A stretch of DNA of 64,000 bases from Cerrena zonata (Eukaryota > Basidiomycota > Agaricomycetes > Polyporales > Cerrenaceae). The DNA lies in contig JASBNA010000058.1 of assembly GCA_038087015.1 (NCBI GenBank), positions 208,515 through 272,514 of the forward strand. The letters run 5' to 3'. Below are positions 41,305-52,240 of this stretch, piece by piece. A model generated the notes under the pieces. It saw nothing but the letters and a program-made list of their open reading frames with translations. It was not told the DNA's origin and did no database searches. Each line of letters starts with the position of its first letter. The first letter of the stretch is position 1. Made by a program: the position numbers and the translations under genes.

Positions 41305-43000
41305 TTAAACACCTTGGGTTTGTTGTGGTTGTTGAACTAAAGGACCTTCTTGAGATGGAGAATCGGAACCGTCAGCTTCGCCTTTAACGGAAGATGAGGA
41401 AGAAGCTTTTTCATTAGTATCAACATTGTCTTTTTCAAAGTCATGATCGTAAAGACCTAATTGAGTACCTTGGTCTTCAATTTCTTGTAACGATAATTTT
41501 GGTAAAGTAGCAGCAACTCTCCAAGCTTGACGTTTATCAGTGAAAGCTTTAGCGTAGATAATATCAATTTCTTCTAATGAACGACCGGCAGTTTCTGGGT
41601 AGAAGAAGAAAATAATTGGAATGAATAAATAATTCATAACAGCAAAGAAAAGGTAACAACCCCAATCAGCTTCACCCATGAATAATGGAGTAAACATAAC
41701 AACTGCGAAGTTACAAATCCAATTAGTACAAGTAGAAATAGCAGCACCGGCAGTTCTAGTTCTTAATGGGTTAATTTCTGGTGGGTAAATCCATGGTAAT
41801 GGTAAAATTGTGAAAGCGAAAAAGACAATGAAGAGGTAAATACCAACTGCAGCACCTTTAGCGGTATCATCAGTTTTATGAACTAAGCAAGCAAAAGAAA
41901 TAGTGAAAGAAATAGCTTGACCAAGAGCACCAACTAAGAATAACTTTCTTCTACCAAAAGAATCAATTAAGAAGAAGAAGGAATGGTGAATAAAGCATAA
42001 ATTGTAGCGAAAACACCACCCAAAATTAAAGCTTCTCTATGTTCCATATCCATAGCATCTTCGAATAAAACAGGTTGAGTAATAAATAGCAGCATTACAA
42101 CCGGTAAATTGTTGGAAAAATTGACCAGAAGCACCAACAATTGCTCTTTGGAAATGTTGAGTTTTACCACCAGATAATAAATCTTTAAATCCTAATTGAG
42201 ATCTAGAGAAAACGATTGACAGCATCTTGAACAACGGTAACTTCAGCGATAACACCATCATCATGAGGATCTAAATCATTCAAACAACCCAAAACTTCGT
42301 GAGCTTCAGCTTTATAACCATGAGCAATTAACCAACGAGGAGATTCTGGTAAGTATAAAATACCACCTAATAAGATACCGGCAAAGAAAATTTGGAAAGC
42401 AACTGGGAATCTCCAAGAGACTGAGGCATAATCATTTTGAACATATGATAATCCAAAATCAATCCAGTAAGCAATAAAAGTACCAACAGCAACCACTGAA
42501 CCTTCTAAACAAACCAAACGACCTCTATTTTCAGCACGAGACATTTCGGATTGCCAGACTGGGATAGTAGCGGTATTTAACCCATTACCAATCCCGGTGA
42601 TAACTCTACCAATAACGAATTGACCAGTACCCCAATGAGGACCAAAAGCAGCAGTGGAAATAACAGTACCAAGGATAATGATAAGGGAACCAGCAAGAAT
42701 AAGAGGTCTTCTACCAATTTTATCCCCTCTGAATAAAGCAAATAAAGCCCCAAAGAAACAACCCAATTCATAACAAGAAGTGACTGCCCCCTGGTTAACA
42801 GTAGCATTATGCTTACCAACGTGATCGGCACTAGTTGCTTTGAAAGTACTAGTGAATTCTTCAGCAGAAATGATCCCCGACATTAAACCTTGATCATAAC
42901 CGAAAAGAGAGAACCCAGTGACTGCAACTGCAGTGATGGTGGCTCTCAATTTTCTACCTCTTAAACCATAAGTATGAGTTTTCGCAGTAAATATATTCAT
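41305..43000 (-). CDS. second HGT-family hexose transporter, frame broken three times as sequenced
   Basis: This is a paralogue of the transporter at 30731-32422, with the same signatures (FRGDKIGRRP, GNGLNTATIPVWQSEMSRAE, LPESPRWL, PETAGRSLEEID). It starts at ATG 43000-42998 (MNIFTAKTHTYGLRGRKL). Comparison with the intact copy pinpoints each break. One extra base lies in the A run 42209-42212 (T run on the coding strand), one extra base near 42067-42074, and one missing base near 41970-41980 in a GAA repeat. The net result is 1696 nt instead of 1695, so repair would give about 564 aa, matching the 563-aa paralogue. No nonsense substitutions are seen. Either consensus errors or a recent loss. 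Confidence 0.85.
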
Positions 43001-45349
43001 TTTTATTATATCTTTCCTTTTCCCAAAGACTTGTCTATAGCAAAAATCTATCAAGTGTAAAAAAAGTAACCGGGATAAACAAATAAATAAATAACAAAAG
43101 ATTTCTGTTTAACAAGTACGAGTTTAAACAAGGATTAAGTCTAGTATTTATAATAAAATCATTTTCTTACAAGACAAGCTCAACAAGCTGAACAATTGAG
43201 AAGAATTTTTTCTTCCCTTCTTTCTTTTTTTGCTTTTTTTGTCTTTTTTTTTTTTTGTTTTGTTTGGTTCTTTTTAGTTAATATTATTTTACTTAATTTA
43301 ACGGATGAGGCATGGCATTATACTGCATTGATGGGATGCATACATCACCGTAGCATTCAGGTAACATTTCCGTTTTGTGGGGGGGGGGGCAGAGGGCCCC
43401 TCCGCTGTGTTTCCTCGGACGGTTGTCCTATCCTTACATTTCCTAGGCCAGACCCACTGCCAAAGCTGGCTGGAAAGCCGGTGAAGCTGAAACCACTGCT
43501 AAAAAAGCTGCTAAAAACGAAATACTTTTTTGGGAGGTTCCAATAGTGCGAATGGTGTTTGTGTTTGCTTTTTAACAAAGTGATATGACGTATTGTCTTT
43601 TTTTTTTAATTAACAGAAGAAAAGGCTGAAGCGGCGCTTAATAAAAACGTGGAGTGCATACAGAATGGGGGTGTGCGTCCTAGTCGGGCTTTTCGCTCCG
43701 GTTGCGAGCGCGGCTGGCCGGTCCCAATTATCAACCGATCCCGTCCACAGTGAGTGGGCCCCACAAAAAGTTTAGTGGGATTCCCCAGACAAACGGAGCT
43801 CGTACCTCACTGAATACGATTTACGAATGAGATAAGTTTGTTATCACAAGTGGAGCAAATACAAGAAATAGATGAAATAAATGACGGATAATACGTTTCT
43901 GGTCGATGGCTCTAATGACCTCTTGTAAAAGTCTGGCTATTGCCGTTCGATTCTATTTTTTGGTGATTTTTTTCTTAGACTTGGTATATGGTGGGGCTAG
44001 TAGTGGCCAAAAAATTCTTGTCTGTTGGCCTCATGGTGCACGACTTTTTTTTTTTTCCCCAGCACGGCTTAATCTGGAAGGTTTTGTTGTGTACGGTGTT
44101 GTTGGAGGGCATTCTGGGGCTCGCAACCGCATAAAATCAATTATTTTTTCCCAAGTTGTCATGGCGGGGGCATTTCCATCTGATGGAGGGGGTGGAGGGA
44201 GGCTGGAAAACCCGGGTGTGGTCGGGAACCGAGGAGCATCAACAAATTCCTACTTGTCAGAAGGGCAATTAAGGGTTCATTAAAAATGTGATATCGTAAA
44301 ATGGAGACTTTTTTATCAATTACAAAAAAAAAACTAAATCACAATCTATAGGCTAATTAACACAAAAAAAATAACATCGAATTGTTAAAGAAAATTCGAT
44401 TTAATTATTCGAGTATCAGTGTTCGTTTCAGCTAGATTTTACTAATGGTACATTAAGCTTCTGATCGTGTTTCCAATTTAAAATGGGAAATATAATGATT
44501 ACTAAAAAACTTACGTTGATCATTTGCTAGTGGAATCTTACCGAGAATTTATTTATTCGAATAGAAACCGAAAGACTCATGGAAACCATGGCATTTTACA
44601 CCTCTATATGATCCTGTGAATAACAGGAGTTTACTAATTGTAAAAGACAAGGTTAAAAATGAGTCAAATTCGAAGCAGATTCCATTTTATTTATATTACC
44701 TCGATGGGTTCCTAGGCTTTTCCAAACCAAAGCACAAGATTATACTATTCTTTTTTCTTGGTACCTTATTTTTTCTGTCTTTTTTTCCGTCTTGTCTCTT
44801 TTGGTTTGTCTTTTTCGTTTGGTCTATGCGCCTTGTATGTGCACCCCCTGTTTCATTTTTTTATTTTTTGTTATGTTGTTGTTCAATCTTCCTTATTTTT
44901 TTTTTTTTAATCTTCTTTATTTTTTTAATCTTTTTTCTTTTTATTTTTTTTTAGTCTCTTTTTCCTTTATTTTTTCACCGTTTCCGTGCACTTCTCCAGG
45001 TTGCTCTCCACTTTTTCTCTCCTCGAGCTGGTTCATAATCCATTCGGTGTTCGATTTGAGTAATAACCTTCTGCTTAGGTAATCGCCATCTTGTTGCAAA
45101 TCGCCATCTCTTACTTTTAGTCGCTGGTGCTGATAGTAGGGCCTCGACTCGATGGCTTTCCGTGACCTTTTTGCTGTCCTTCCTGCCCTAAATACCTTGT
45201 CGGATAAACTCACGGAAGGTATGCTCTTTAATAATACGTCATTTTGGTTTTCCTTGGGAAGAGATCTGTATGCTGACAAGAAACCGCCAATTTAGACGTG
45301 TTTTTCTTGTGAAGAGAAAAAAAAAATTGTTGGATAAAGTAAAAAATTA
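43001..45349. promoter_or_regulatory. long HGT upstream region, GC-rich patches and T-rich tail
   Basis: These 2.35 kb contain no confident gene. The part nearest the transporter has an 11-base G run (43379-43389), a GC-rich stretch around 43380-43800, and several GGGG-rich motifs of the Mig1/STRE kind (for example near 44164-44210). Frames at 43906-44283 (ATG, Gly-rich) and 44941-45279 (no ATG, 112 codons) could not be matched to anything. T-dominated sequence occupies 44740-44960. Long promoters are usual for hexose-transporter genes. Confidence 0.45.
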
Positions 45350-45422
45350 AGCCCGATGCGGGGGTCGAACCCGCAACCTTGTGATTAAAAGTCACACGCT
45401 CTAGCCATTGAGCTAACCAGGC
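45350..45422 (-). tRNA. tRNA-Lys (anticodon UUU)
   Basis: The reverse strand gives a 73-nt cloverleaf without an intron. The acceptor stem pairs GCCTGGT with ATCGGGC (G-T pairs tolerated), followed by discriminator T. The D arm contains AGCTCAATGGCTAGAGC, the anticodon arm is TGTGA-CTTTTAA-TCACA with anticodon TTT, and the T arm contains GTTCGACCC. S. cerevisiae tRNA-Lys(CUU), as I recall it, has a similar body and the same discriminator base. Confidence 0.95.
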
Positions 45423-46488
45423 TGGTTTCATGTTAGAAAATTCGGGCCTGTAAACTATGTTCTTTAATTACTCGCGGGTGTTGATTTGAGGTTTGCAAAA
45501 AAAACCTCTTCAATTCTGAGATATTCAAGGTCAAATCAGAGTCCTGATCGTTCAAACTTGTCCTTCTTGTTTATTATGGAAAAAATTCATAGAAAACCGT
45601 ACAAAAAATTTTGTTTTTTTATAAGCAAAATTTTTGGAAATTCCCAAAAGATACTCTTGTATCTCAGGTTCTTCCAGGAACCATACTCGCATCTACAGCC
45701 CATTATCCAATGTCAACTGCCCTTTCTTAAATACAGAGTAAGGAAACTATAAAAATTCAGGATCTACGCATTACTCTAAGTCGGACGCTTTATAACTCTG
45801 GTGCAATAGGTCAACCATTCAACAATGTAAGAGCATTGACACTGAAAGACCTGCAGCATCCAGTGTTAATTTCAATTAAAGGGGGGGGGTTATTGTGAAT
45901 GACTGAAGGAAAAATTGGTATCTTATTATATTTCATTTAATAATCCAAGCTTGGTGGACTACCAACACAATCTTCAGCATTTCCTCGATTATTTGGTCTC
46001 TCTACCGACTCATATATTAGTAGATAAATATTAAATATATATTCTTGTGTTGGTTTTGTTAACACGAGATCCCAAGGATCAGAAGAGCTATAACAATGAA
46101 AACCAATACACAACCAATTTCAATACTTTCAAGCTCGCACAATAATAATGTTACGATCCCCATCATAGAGAATATCTGTAAAAATAAAAATATACGGAAG
46201 TTGTTCTTTTTGCAGCTATCGATTCCCTCAAGTAGTTGCGAAAATGAAGATTTCAGTAATAGCCCATTTCGTTGTCCAAAGTTGGCAAAAGAAGTTTCAA
46301 TTGTTGTAATTGCTTTAAATAATTTTGTTGAAAACTTCAAAGAAATGTAAAAAAATGCTAAACGTGAACAGCTTATAAATTAAATTAGACTACAATTAAA
46401 CCTTCACGAATGAATATTATATTGAAAATGACACTTATCTAAAAAAAAAAGATTCAGCCACACAAGAGAAGCAAAAATGGTAACATAA
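45423..46488. other. gap between tRNA-Lys and IZH3 3' end
   Basis: Two overlapping antisense frames lie here, neither recognisable. One is rightward, 46096-46350, with an ATG and 84 codons. The other is leftward, 46059-46340, without an ATG and with two hydrophobic segments. I do not call either. The rest is AT-rich. Confidence 0.4.
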
Positions 46489-48282
46489 TTATCGTTCAAT
46501 ACCTTCGTACATATCCAAAATCGCAAGGTAGTGACCTATTATACCCAAAACAACACAAATATGCCAGATATTATGACTTGAAAAGATATAATCGACCCAC
46601 CACAAGGACAAGAAGTCCTTATGGTAAGGGGTAAGCGTTGGTTTTAGAGGAAAATGCTTGTCTAAAATTTCTTTATATTTATTGGAATCATCATCAACAA
46701 GAGGAGCCTCTTCAGGTTCAGGGGAATCAGAAATTAAAATATCATCGAAATTAGTAGCAGTAATTTCGTCTTCGATATTTTCAATTTCTTCACGACCACT
46801 ATGTTCAATATTACCCGATAAGATTTCGGAAGTTGAATGAGAATGATTACAATTTTCATCTTCTGATATTATAACGTCGTATCTCCATCTTTCAGGAATC
46901 AACCCACCGTAGAAAACCACTCCGAGCCAATACCAGACAAAGGATTGATAGACTAAAGGAGCAAAATACCAAGTTGATTTAATAAATCCATCATACCAAC
47001 AAGAACAAAAGAAAGCAGTTATTCCTAGAAAAGCCAATCCCATGAAGAACCCAATTCTTAGAGATCTGCATTCGGGTTTATCAAAATAAGGCGACCAATT
47101 AAAAATAAACCCAGTACCACCACAAATGATTGAAAAAGTCATATAAGTTAACAATAACCTTGGGTAATTATATAAGGAGCAATATTCTGCAACCACAATT
47201 GAAGCGGTGATTAAGATGGTAATACCAGTATAATCAACACAAGCACATCTAGTTCTAACTGATAATTTAGCAAAACAAGAATAAGTATGCCAAACAACCG
47301 AACATAATAAGCAAGACATTGCCGCAGCTAGAAATCCATACATTGGTAAATTATCTTTGTAAGTATTTAATTGATAAGCGGTTGTTTGGGGGAAATGAAT
47401 AAATGTCAAGTATGCAAGAACGAAAAACCCAATCAAATGAGACCAAATATTCATGGTTTCATTATGATTGAAATGGAAGATTGATTTCAACATTGTTAAA
47501 TGATTAAGAGAAAACCTATAACCATTAATGATATAACGATTTTCTCTCCAACTTAAAGGTAATTCATAATAATGTAAGTATTGATGTTCAGCATTCTTGA
47601 CTGCTCGATTGAAATTATAAAACTTAAAGTATTTGAACTTAGAGTCTTTATTATAATCAATTTTACTTTGAGGAGTTTTATCATGAATGAAATTTTCAAT
47701 ATGATTCAATTTTTCATCAAAATACTGTATTGTAGTGATAATCTTGTGGGACAATATCTCCTTCTTATTAACCGGAGATAAATCTTGATCAATAGATGGT
47801 ATTCTCTTATGAGCACTTGTATTAGATGAAAATAAGTAGTTATATTGATCATCCAACGTCTTATACAAATACTCTAAGTTAGTGAATGATGTCTTCAAAA
47901 CTGACTGTTTAACGAAATCAAGACGTTCATGAATCATATCCAAATTACTTAATGAAAATGACTTTAGTGAAGTGAAACTACTGCTTCTGGATCGGGTCTT
48001 TTCCGGCGAAAGATAACCTTCATCACTTTCTTCTTCATTTTCGTCCTCTTCCTCCTCTTGTTCGTTGGAAAACTTGAAATACTGATCCAAACTATCCAAC
48101 CTAGATTCAATCGTCGACAAAAACTTATCCAATTTTTCAACCAACAACTCTTCTGTCGATTTTTCCTCCACATTATCTCCTTTTCTAGTAGCCCTATTAA
48201 TAAGTCTGCTTCTCAACCGGGACCCACCCAAGTCTTCCTGACGGGCCCCAACACTCGTACTAGTAGATGATGTAGCTGTCAT
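46489..48282 (-). CDS. IZH3: PAQR/haemolysin III family membrane protein Izh3
   Basis: Izh proteins are seven-transmembrane members of the progestin/adipoQ receptor (PAQR) family affecting zinc and sterol homeostasis. The 597-aa intact frame has a long cytosolic N-terminus (about 260 residues) with a Glu-rich acidic patch, the feature separating Izh3 from shorter Izh1/2/4. The PAQR core follows: YYELPLSWRENRYIINGYR, NETMNIWSHLIGFF, SVVWHTYSCF, CVDYTGITILITASI, and the C-terminal His-rich FSSHNIWHICVVLG. An acidic loop (about 500-555) is inserted between the late membrane segments. It starts at ATG 48282-48280. Confidence 0.88.
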   Translation of the reverse strand: MTATSSTSTSVGARQEDLGGSRLRSRLINRATRKGDNVEEKSTEELLVEKLDKFLSTIESRLDSLDQYFKFSNEQEEEEDENEEESDEGYLSPEKTRSRSSSFTSLKSFSLSNLDMIHERLDFVKQSVLKTSFTNLEYLYKTLDDQYNYLFSSNTSAHKRIPSIDQDLSPVNKKEILSHKIITTIQYFDEKLNHIENFIHDKTPQSKIDYNKDSKFKYFKFYNFNRAVKNAEHQYLHYYELPLSWRENRYIINGYRFSLNHLTMLKSIFHFNHNETMNIWSHLIGFFVLAYLTFIHFPQTTAYQLNTYKDNLPMYGFLAAAMSCLLCSVVWHTYSCFAKLSVRTRCACVDYTGITILITASIVVAEYCSLYNYPRLLLTYMTFSIICGGTGFIFNWSPYFDKPECRSLRIGFFMGLAFLGITAFFCSCWYDGFIKSTWYFAPLVYQSFVWYWLGVVFYGGLIPERWRYDVIISEDENCNHSHSTSEILSGNIEHSGREEIENIEDEITATNFDDILISDSPEPEEAPLVDDDSNKYKEILDKHFPLKPTLTPYHKDFLSLWWVDYIFSSHNIWHICVVLGIIGHYLAILDMYEGIER

Positions 48283-48718
48283 GATACACTAACGCACTGT
48301 AATAGCCCACTATACTATCAAGAGTCTTGGTCACGAACCAAAAGGATGTCTTTAGTACTTATACAAATTTTTTTTTTTTTTTTCTTTTCTTTTTTTTTTG
48401 AAAATACATGTGGGAAGCCTAATTTTTTCATGCTCAACTTCGGCCAATTGCAACAGCGATAACAAAGGCCCAATATCTTCAATGATAAAGGCCCTTTATC
48501 AATAGATGGTGGAGAACCATACGAGGAAAGGGTTACACAGCCAAAGGGAAACCCTTTGAAGCGGCAGTTGCAGTTGCAGTTGCAGTCGCAGTTGAGAGCT
48601 AGTTGGGTTGTAAAATCACAATCGTCCGTAGGAACAATAAAGATTGTAATAGTATAATAGAACAACAGCTTCAACAAAATTTCATGAACCGTAATACAAG
48701 ACAATAAACGCTTATTTT
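48283..48718. promoter_or_regulatory. IZH3 upstream region with hexanucleotide repeat
   Basis: No gene is supported. The stretch contains T-rich runs at 48366-48400 and about five near-perfect GCAGTT units (about 48561-48595). Confidence 0.5.
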
Positions 48719-48913
48719 ATGATAACAATCAATCTTTTAAGGTACTGGAGATATTATATTGCTTGGTTGGCTGATTATGTAATTCACCTATTTGGGTTCG
48801 ATTGCTTATTCGTGACAATAGGGCTAACCTTATTGTATTATGGGTTAGATTACGTATTGAATACTTTAAATGGGAGCGAAAGTACATATAAGAATGGATG
48901 TGGGTCAAAATAA
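48719..48913 (+). CDS. small hypothetical membrane protein, 64 aa
   Basis: An ATG-initiated frame lies between IZH3 (divergent) and the MNN4-type gene (convergent). The first half is aromatic and amphipathic (LLRYWRYYIAWLADYVI). One clear hydrophobic segment follows (CLFVTIGLTLLYYGLDYVL), with a polar tail ending NGCGSK. No family is recognised. Composition looks like a real small membrane protein rather than random AT-rich sequence, and it does not overlap another gene, but a 64-codon frame can arise by chance. Confidence 0.4.
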   Translation: MITINLLRYWRYYIAWLADYVIHLFGFDCLFVTIGLTLLYYGLDYVLNTLNGSESTYKNGCGSK

Positions 48914-48997
48914 GTGTGACAGTTATGGCAAATTAAAAATATTAAGTAGAATTAAAACTAATATAAAGTTGCAAAAAAAAAAAAAAAGTAAAACTTT

Positions 48998-51447
48998 TTA
49001 AACATCTTCTTTGTGATGCTTTAATCTTTCGAGGTTTTCGAAATCCCATAATGCTTTTCTTAAAGGTTTTGACATTTTGAAGGTTGAAGTTAATTGATTG
49101 TATGCTTCTTTTAATTTCAAGTCTTGGTTTAGATTAGAATTATCTCTACCCATGGAATCGAATAAAAATTCTTTTTCTCTAGCATGAGTATCGGTGACTT
49201 CTTTAGTTAAGTAGTATTCAACCAAAATATCGTCATCTTCTAATAATTTCAAAACTTCATTATCAGACATGTGATTAATCTTATTCAAGAGTAAATCTTT
49301 ATCGATATTACCATCTTTATTTAAGATATCGTAATGAGGGAAGGCTTTAGCGACTTGTTCTTTTCTTAACCATAAGTTCAAACGGTTGACAAAGTACCAA
49401 TCTTTAATTCGTAACTAGATAAACCTTTTGAATATTCGAAGATTAAACGGTCGGTAATAGTCAGAGGAACGTAAACTGGAACTCCTCCAATTAAAGAATA
49501 TTTTAATGGTGATAATTGTTCTAATGTATAGAAATGTTTTCTACGATCATTATAAATTTCAATTTGATCATCATTGAAACCTTTATTGATGTTGACCAAG
49601 GCATTATTGTTATATTCTTCTGGAGTGTTTGCCTTGGATTTAGCCAAGGCAGTAATATCAATATAGATACCCGAATCAACATCAACAAATCTTGCATCAA
49701 TATGGTTTGAATTTTGACTAATATCACGATTATGAATATAAGTACCAACATCAATTAAAAATTTCCCATATCCTTCAGTTGGATCTTCTAAAACTAATGT
49801 TTGGTTATAATCTTTTGCTAAACGAGCTAATTCAATCATTGGCATTTGAATATCAATGTCAACATCAAATGGGAACATTAACCCATCCCAATACCAACTC
49901 AATAATGGCCCATGCATAATCCAAGTAACAATTCCTTTTTCTTCAGCAAATCTATTCCAATTTCTTAATAAACGATCTAAAATAATATTGGTTCTAACAA
50001 TTAACTCTGACTGAGTCCAACCAACACTATCATAATTAAGAGCACCATTGAAAAATCTCCAATCATAATGCCACCCCCATTCACGGTCACGATTACGATC
50101 ATCATCAATTCTAATAGTGGCCATTTTGAAATAAGTTGGTTCATTCTTAGAATCATAATTAGAACATTGTTTTAAACCTTCATAATAATGACGTTCGTTA
50201 ATTGGTAAATTATCAACAGGTACATCATTTTTTTGTTCGTAAAAATAAATTTGATTATGAATCATGGTTTCTGGATAGTCAAACAATTTGGCTGGTAATT
50301 CCAATTCTCTTGATTGTTTTGGATCGGTTTGTTTTCTCAAAACTTTATACATTCCTTGAATATCCTCCTCGTCAGTTAAATAACGGGGTTTAACTGAATC
50401 TAACAATTGTTGATATTCTTTGATATGATTCAAGTTTAAAACAGTTTTATCATTAAAATTTGAAGAATCTAAATTATTACTTGAAAGATAATTATTAATA
50501 ATGTTTGATTCAACTAGTCTAGTATTATCATTTAAATCAACTTCAAATTCAAAAGTACCACCATTTTTATCACCATTTAATAATATAACTCGATGAGGTT
50601 TTGGTAAATGAGTTAAAGCATAAGATTTTGATTCTAAAACTCTAAAATCATTGAATGGACGATCATCATGAGATGAGTGTCCATGAATTATAAAACCCGG
50701 TAATTGACTTTTAGATTGAAATCCAAATTTTTTAATATCTTCATCAGATAATTGATCATTGTTTTTACAAAAATATGATGGATCAGGATTGTTATTAGTA
50801 TGTTGTCTAATGTAATCACAATTGACTCTTTGATCAATTGGTTTTGCTAAATCTTCATTCAATAAACTTAAATCCATCCAGTCAGACCAATGGAAAGGTA
50901 ATTTAATGGTTGGAACAGAATTAGCATCAACTTTACCTTCTTGATCAGGTTTTTTAAATTGTAAAAAATTGGTTTTAAGTTCATTAATATACATTGATAA
51001 AGTAAATCTTGGGTCGAAAAATAAAGCATTTTTGGTCAACCAAGAATTATCGTTATTATTTTGATATTGTTTTAGAAAATTAACAATTGGTATATCAACT
51101 GAAATTTCAGTTAATTCAGTATGAGCTAACCAATAACGTTCTTTATCACTTTTAACTTTTTCAAATTTTTTATTTAAAAGTTTTTCGAAAGCAGTACTAT
51201 ATCTTCCTCCTTTACCACCTTTATTTAAACTTTGAGGACTTTGTGATTGATCATTTGAATTTCTATAAGGATCCGAATATATTCTAGTCAAATCAGAAAA
51301 TGCCCTATATTCACCAAGGTAAAAAAATGAAAAATAAAGAATGTTAATGAAAACAACCGATAGTAAAATTAATTTCACTAATTTAGTAGAAGGTCGTGAT
51401 CTAAGTATCCTAGGTATTTGGAAAGGTAATTTATGTTGAATATTCAT
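48998..51447 (-). CDS. Mnn4-type mannosylphosphate transfer protein (LicD fold), one frame break near the C-terminus
   Basis: Mnn4 family members promote mannosylphosphorylation of cell-wall mannans in the Golgi. From ATG 51447 (MNIQHKLPFQIPRIL) the protein is a type II membrane protein: short basic N-terminus, a transmembrane segment (KLILLSVVFINILYFSFFYL), then a large lumenal part. The LicD-like domain (about residues 480-690) has TWIMHGPLLSWYWDGLMFPF and DVDIDIQMPMIELARLAKDY, a nucleotidyltransferase-like Asp pair. The first frame stops at 49378-49380. One base appears missing in the T run at 49403-49405; restoring the frame continues DWYFVNRLNLWLRKEQ to a stop at 48998 (total about 816 aa). 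Which MNN4 paralogue it is cannot be told. Confidence 0.8.
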
Positions 51448-52240
51448 CTTCAATACATATATTATAACTAACCTTCACTTTCAAATATATAACCTTCAAC
51501 AGCCAATTTATAATCTTCCAATTCAACTAAGCCTGGGGAATCAATTTGGAGAAAATAACAGAAAAAGTTTAAAGCACCTGAATTCACCAACTCTTTAAGC
51601 CAAATCTACTGAAACAGCCTACCACAACTCAGAACAAGAAGATGCACAAGATACTGAAGATATAGAAGTTACTCTAGGCAATAAGAAGAACAACTAATAT
51701 AATGGTCCTCTCTTCAACAGTGAAACTTTCGGGTCAGTAGCCTTTTCACTGAGTTTTTGTCTTTCTTTTCTTTTTCCAGTCTTTTTTTTTCGTTTTGTTA
51801 GCAATTTTTTTTTTTTTTTTGCTAATTGTTTTTTTGGCAGTGTAAAATTTTGTGATATTCCTAAGCTTCAACAAAGTATTGTTGATTGTACCTTAAACAA
51901 AGATGGGTACGCGACTTGAGTGTTTGCTTGGATAGTCAATAATTTCAAGCCTCTTTACAGGGTAGGGTACCAAATAAACCAGAGATGGTTCTAATTAGAG
52001 TGAGAAATGTTATGTAAAACGCAACATTAAACGGTTTTAGAGTGAAATTTGTACATGAAGAGTTGATTTTGTAGAAAGTTGATGCCTTCCCCTTACAGTA
52101 ATTGCTCACACGACCGATAGAGGCAGTATCTAAACGATTACGAATGTATTAAATCTTATTGATGTGTACCAACTAATCAGTTGAACTATTTCATATTAAT
52201 AGGCTATCAAAGGTTGATCTATTAGAGTAATGTAGGATGA
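51448..52240. promoter_or_regulatory. MNN4-type gene promoter and LEC1 3' flank
   Basis: A 793-bp AT-rich gap with long T runs around 51780-51835. No ORF, RNA gene or recognised site. Confidence 0.5.

Noticed and set aside
43906..44283. 125-codon ATG frame in the transporter upstream region
   Set aside because: Gly-rich product of a GC-rich promoter segment, no domain and atypical composition for this genome.
44941..45279. 112-codon minus-strand frame rich in charged residues
   Set aside because: Begins at TTG with no ATG until late, sits against the tRNA-Lys gene, and no upstream exon or homology was recognised; left as intergenic.
45228..45431. 67-codon minus-strand frame
   Set aside because: It is the translation of the tRNA-Lys gene itself.
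46059..46350. Two antisense small frames with hydrophobic or Ser-rich products
   Set aside because: They overlap each other, one lacks an ATG, and neither matches a known family.
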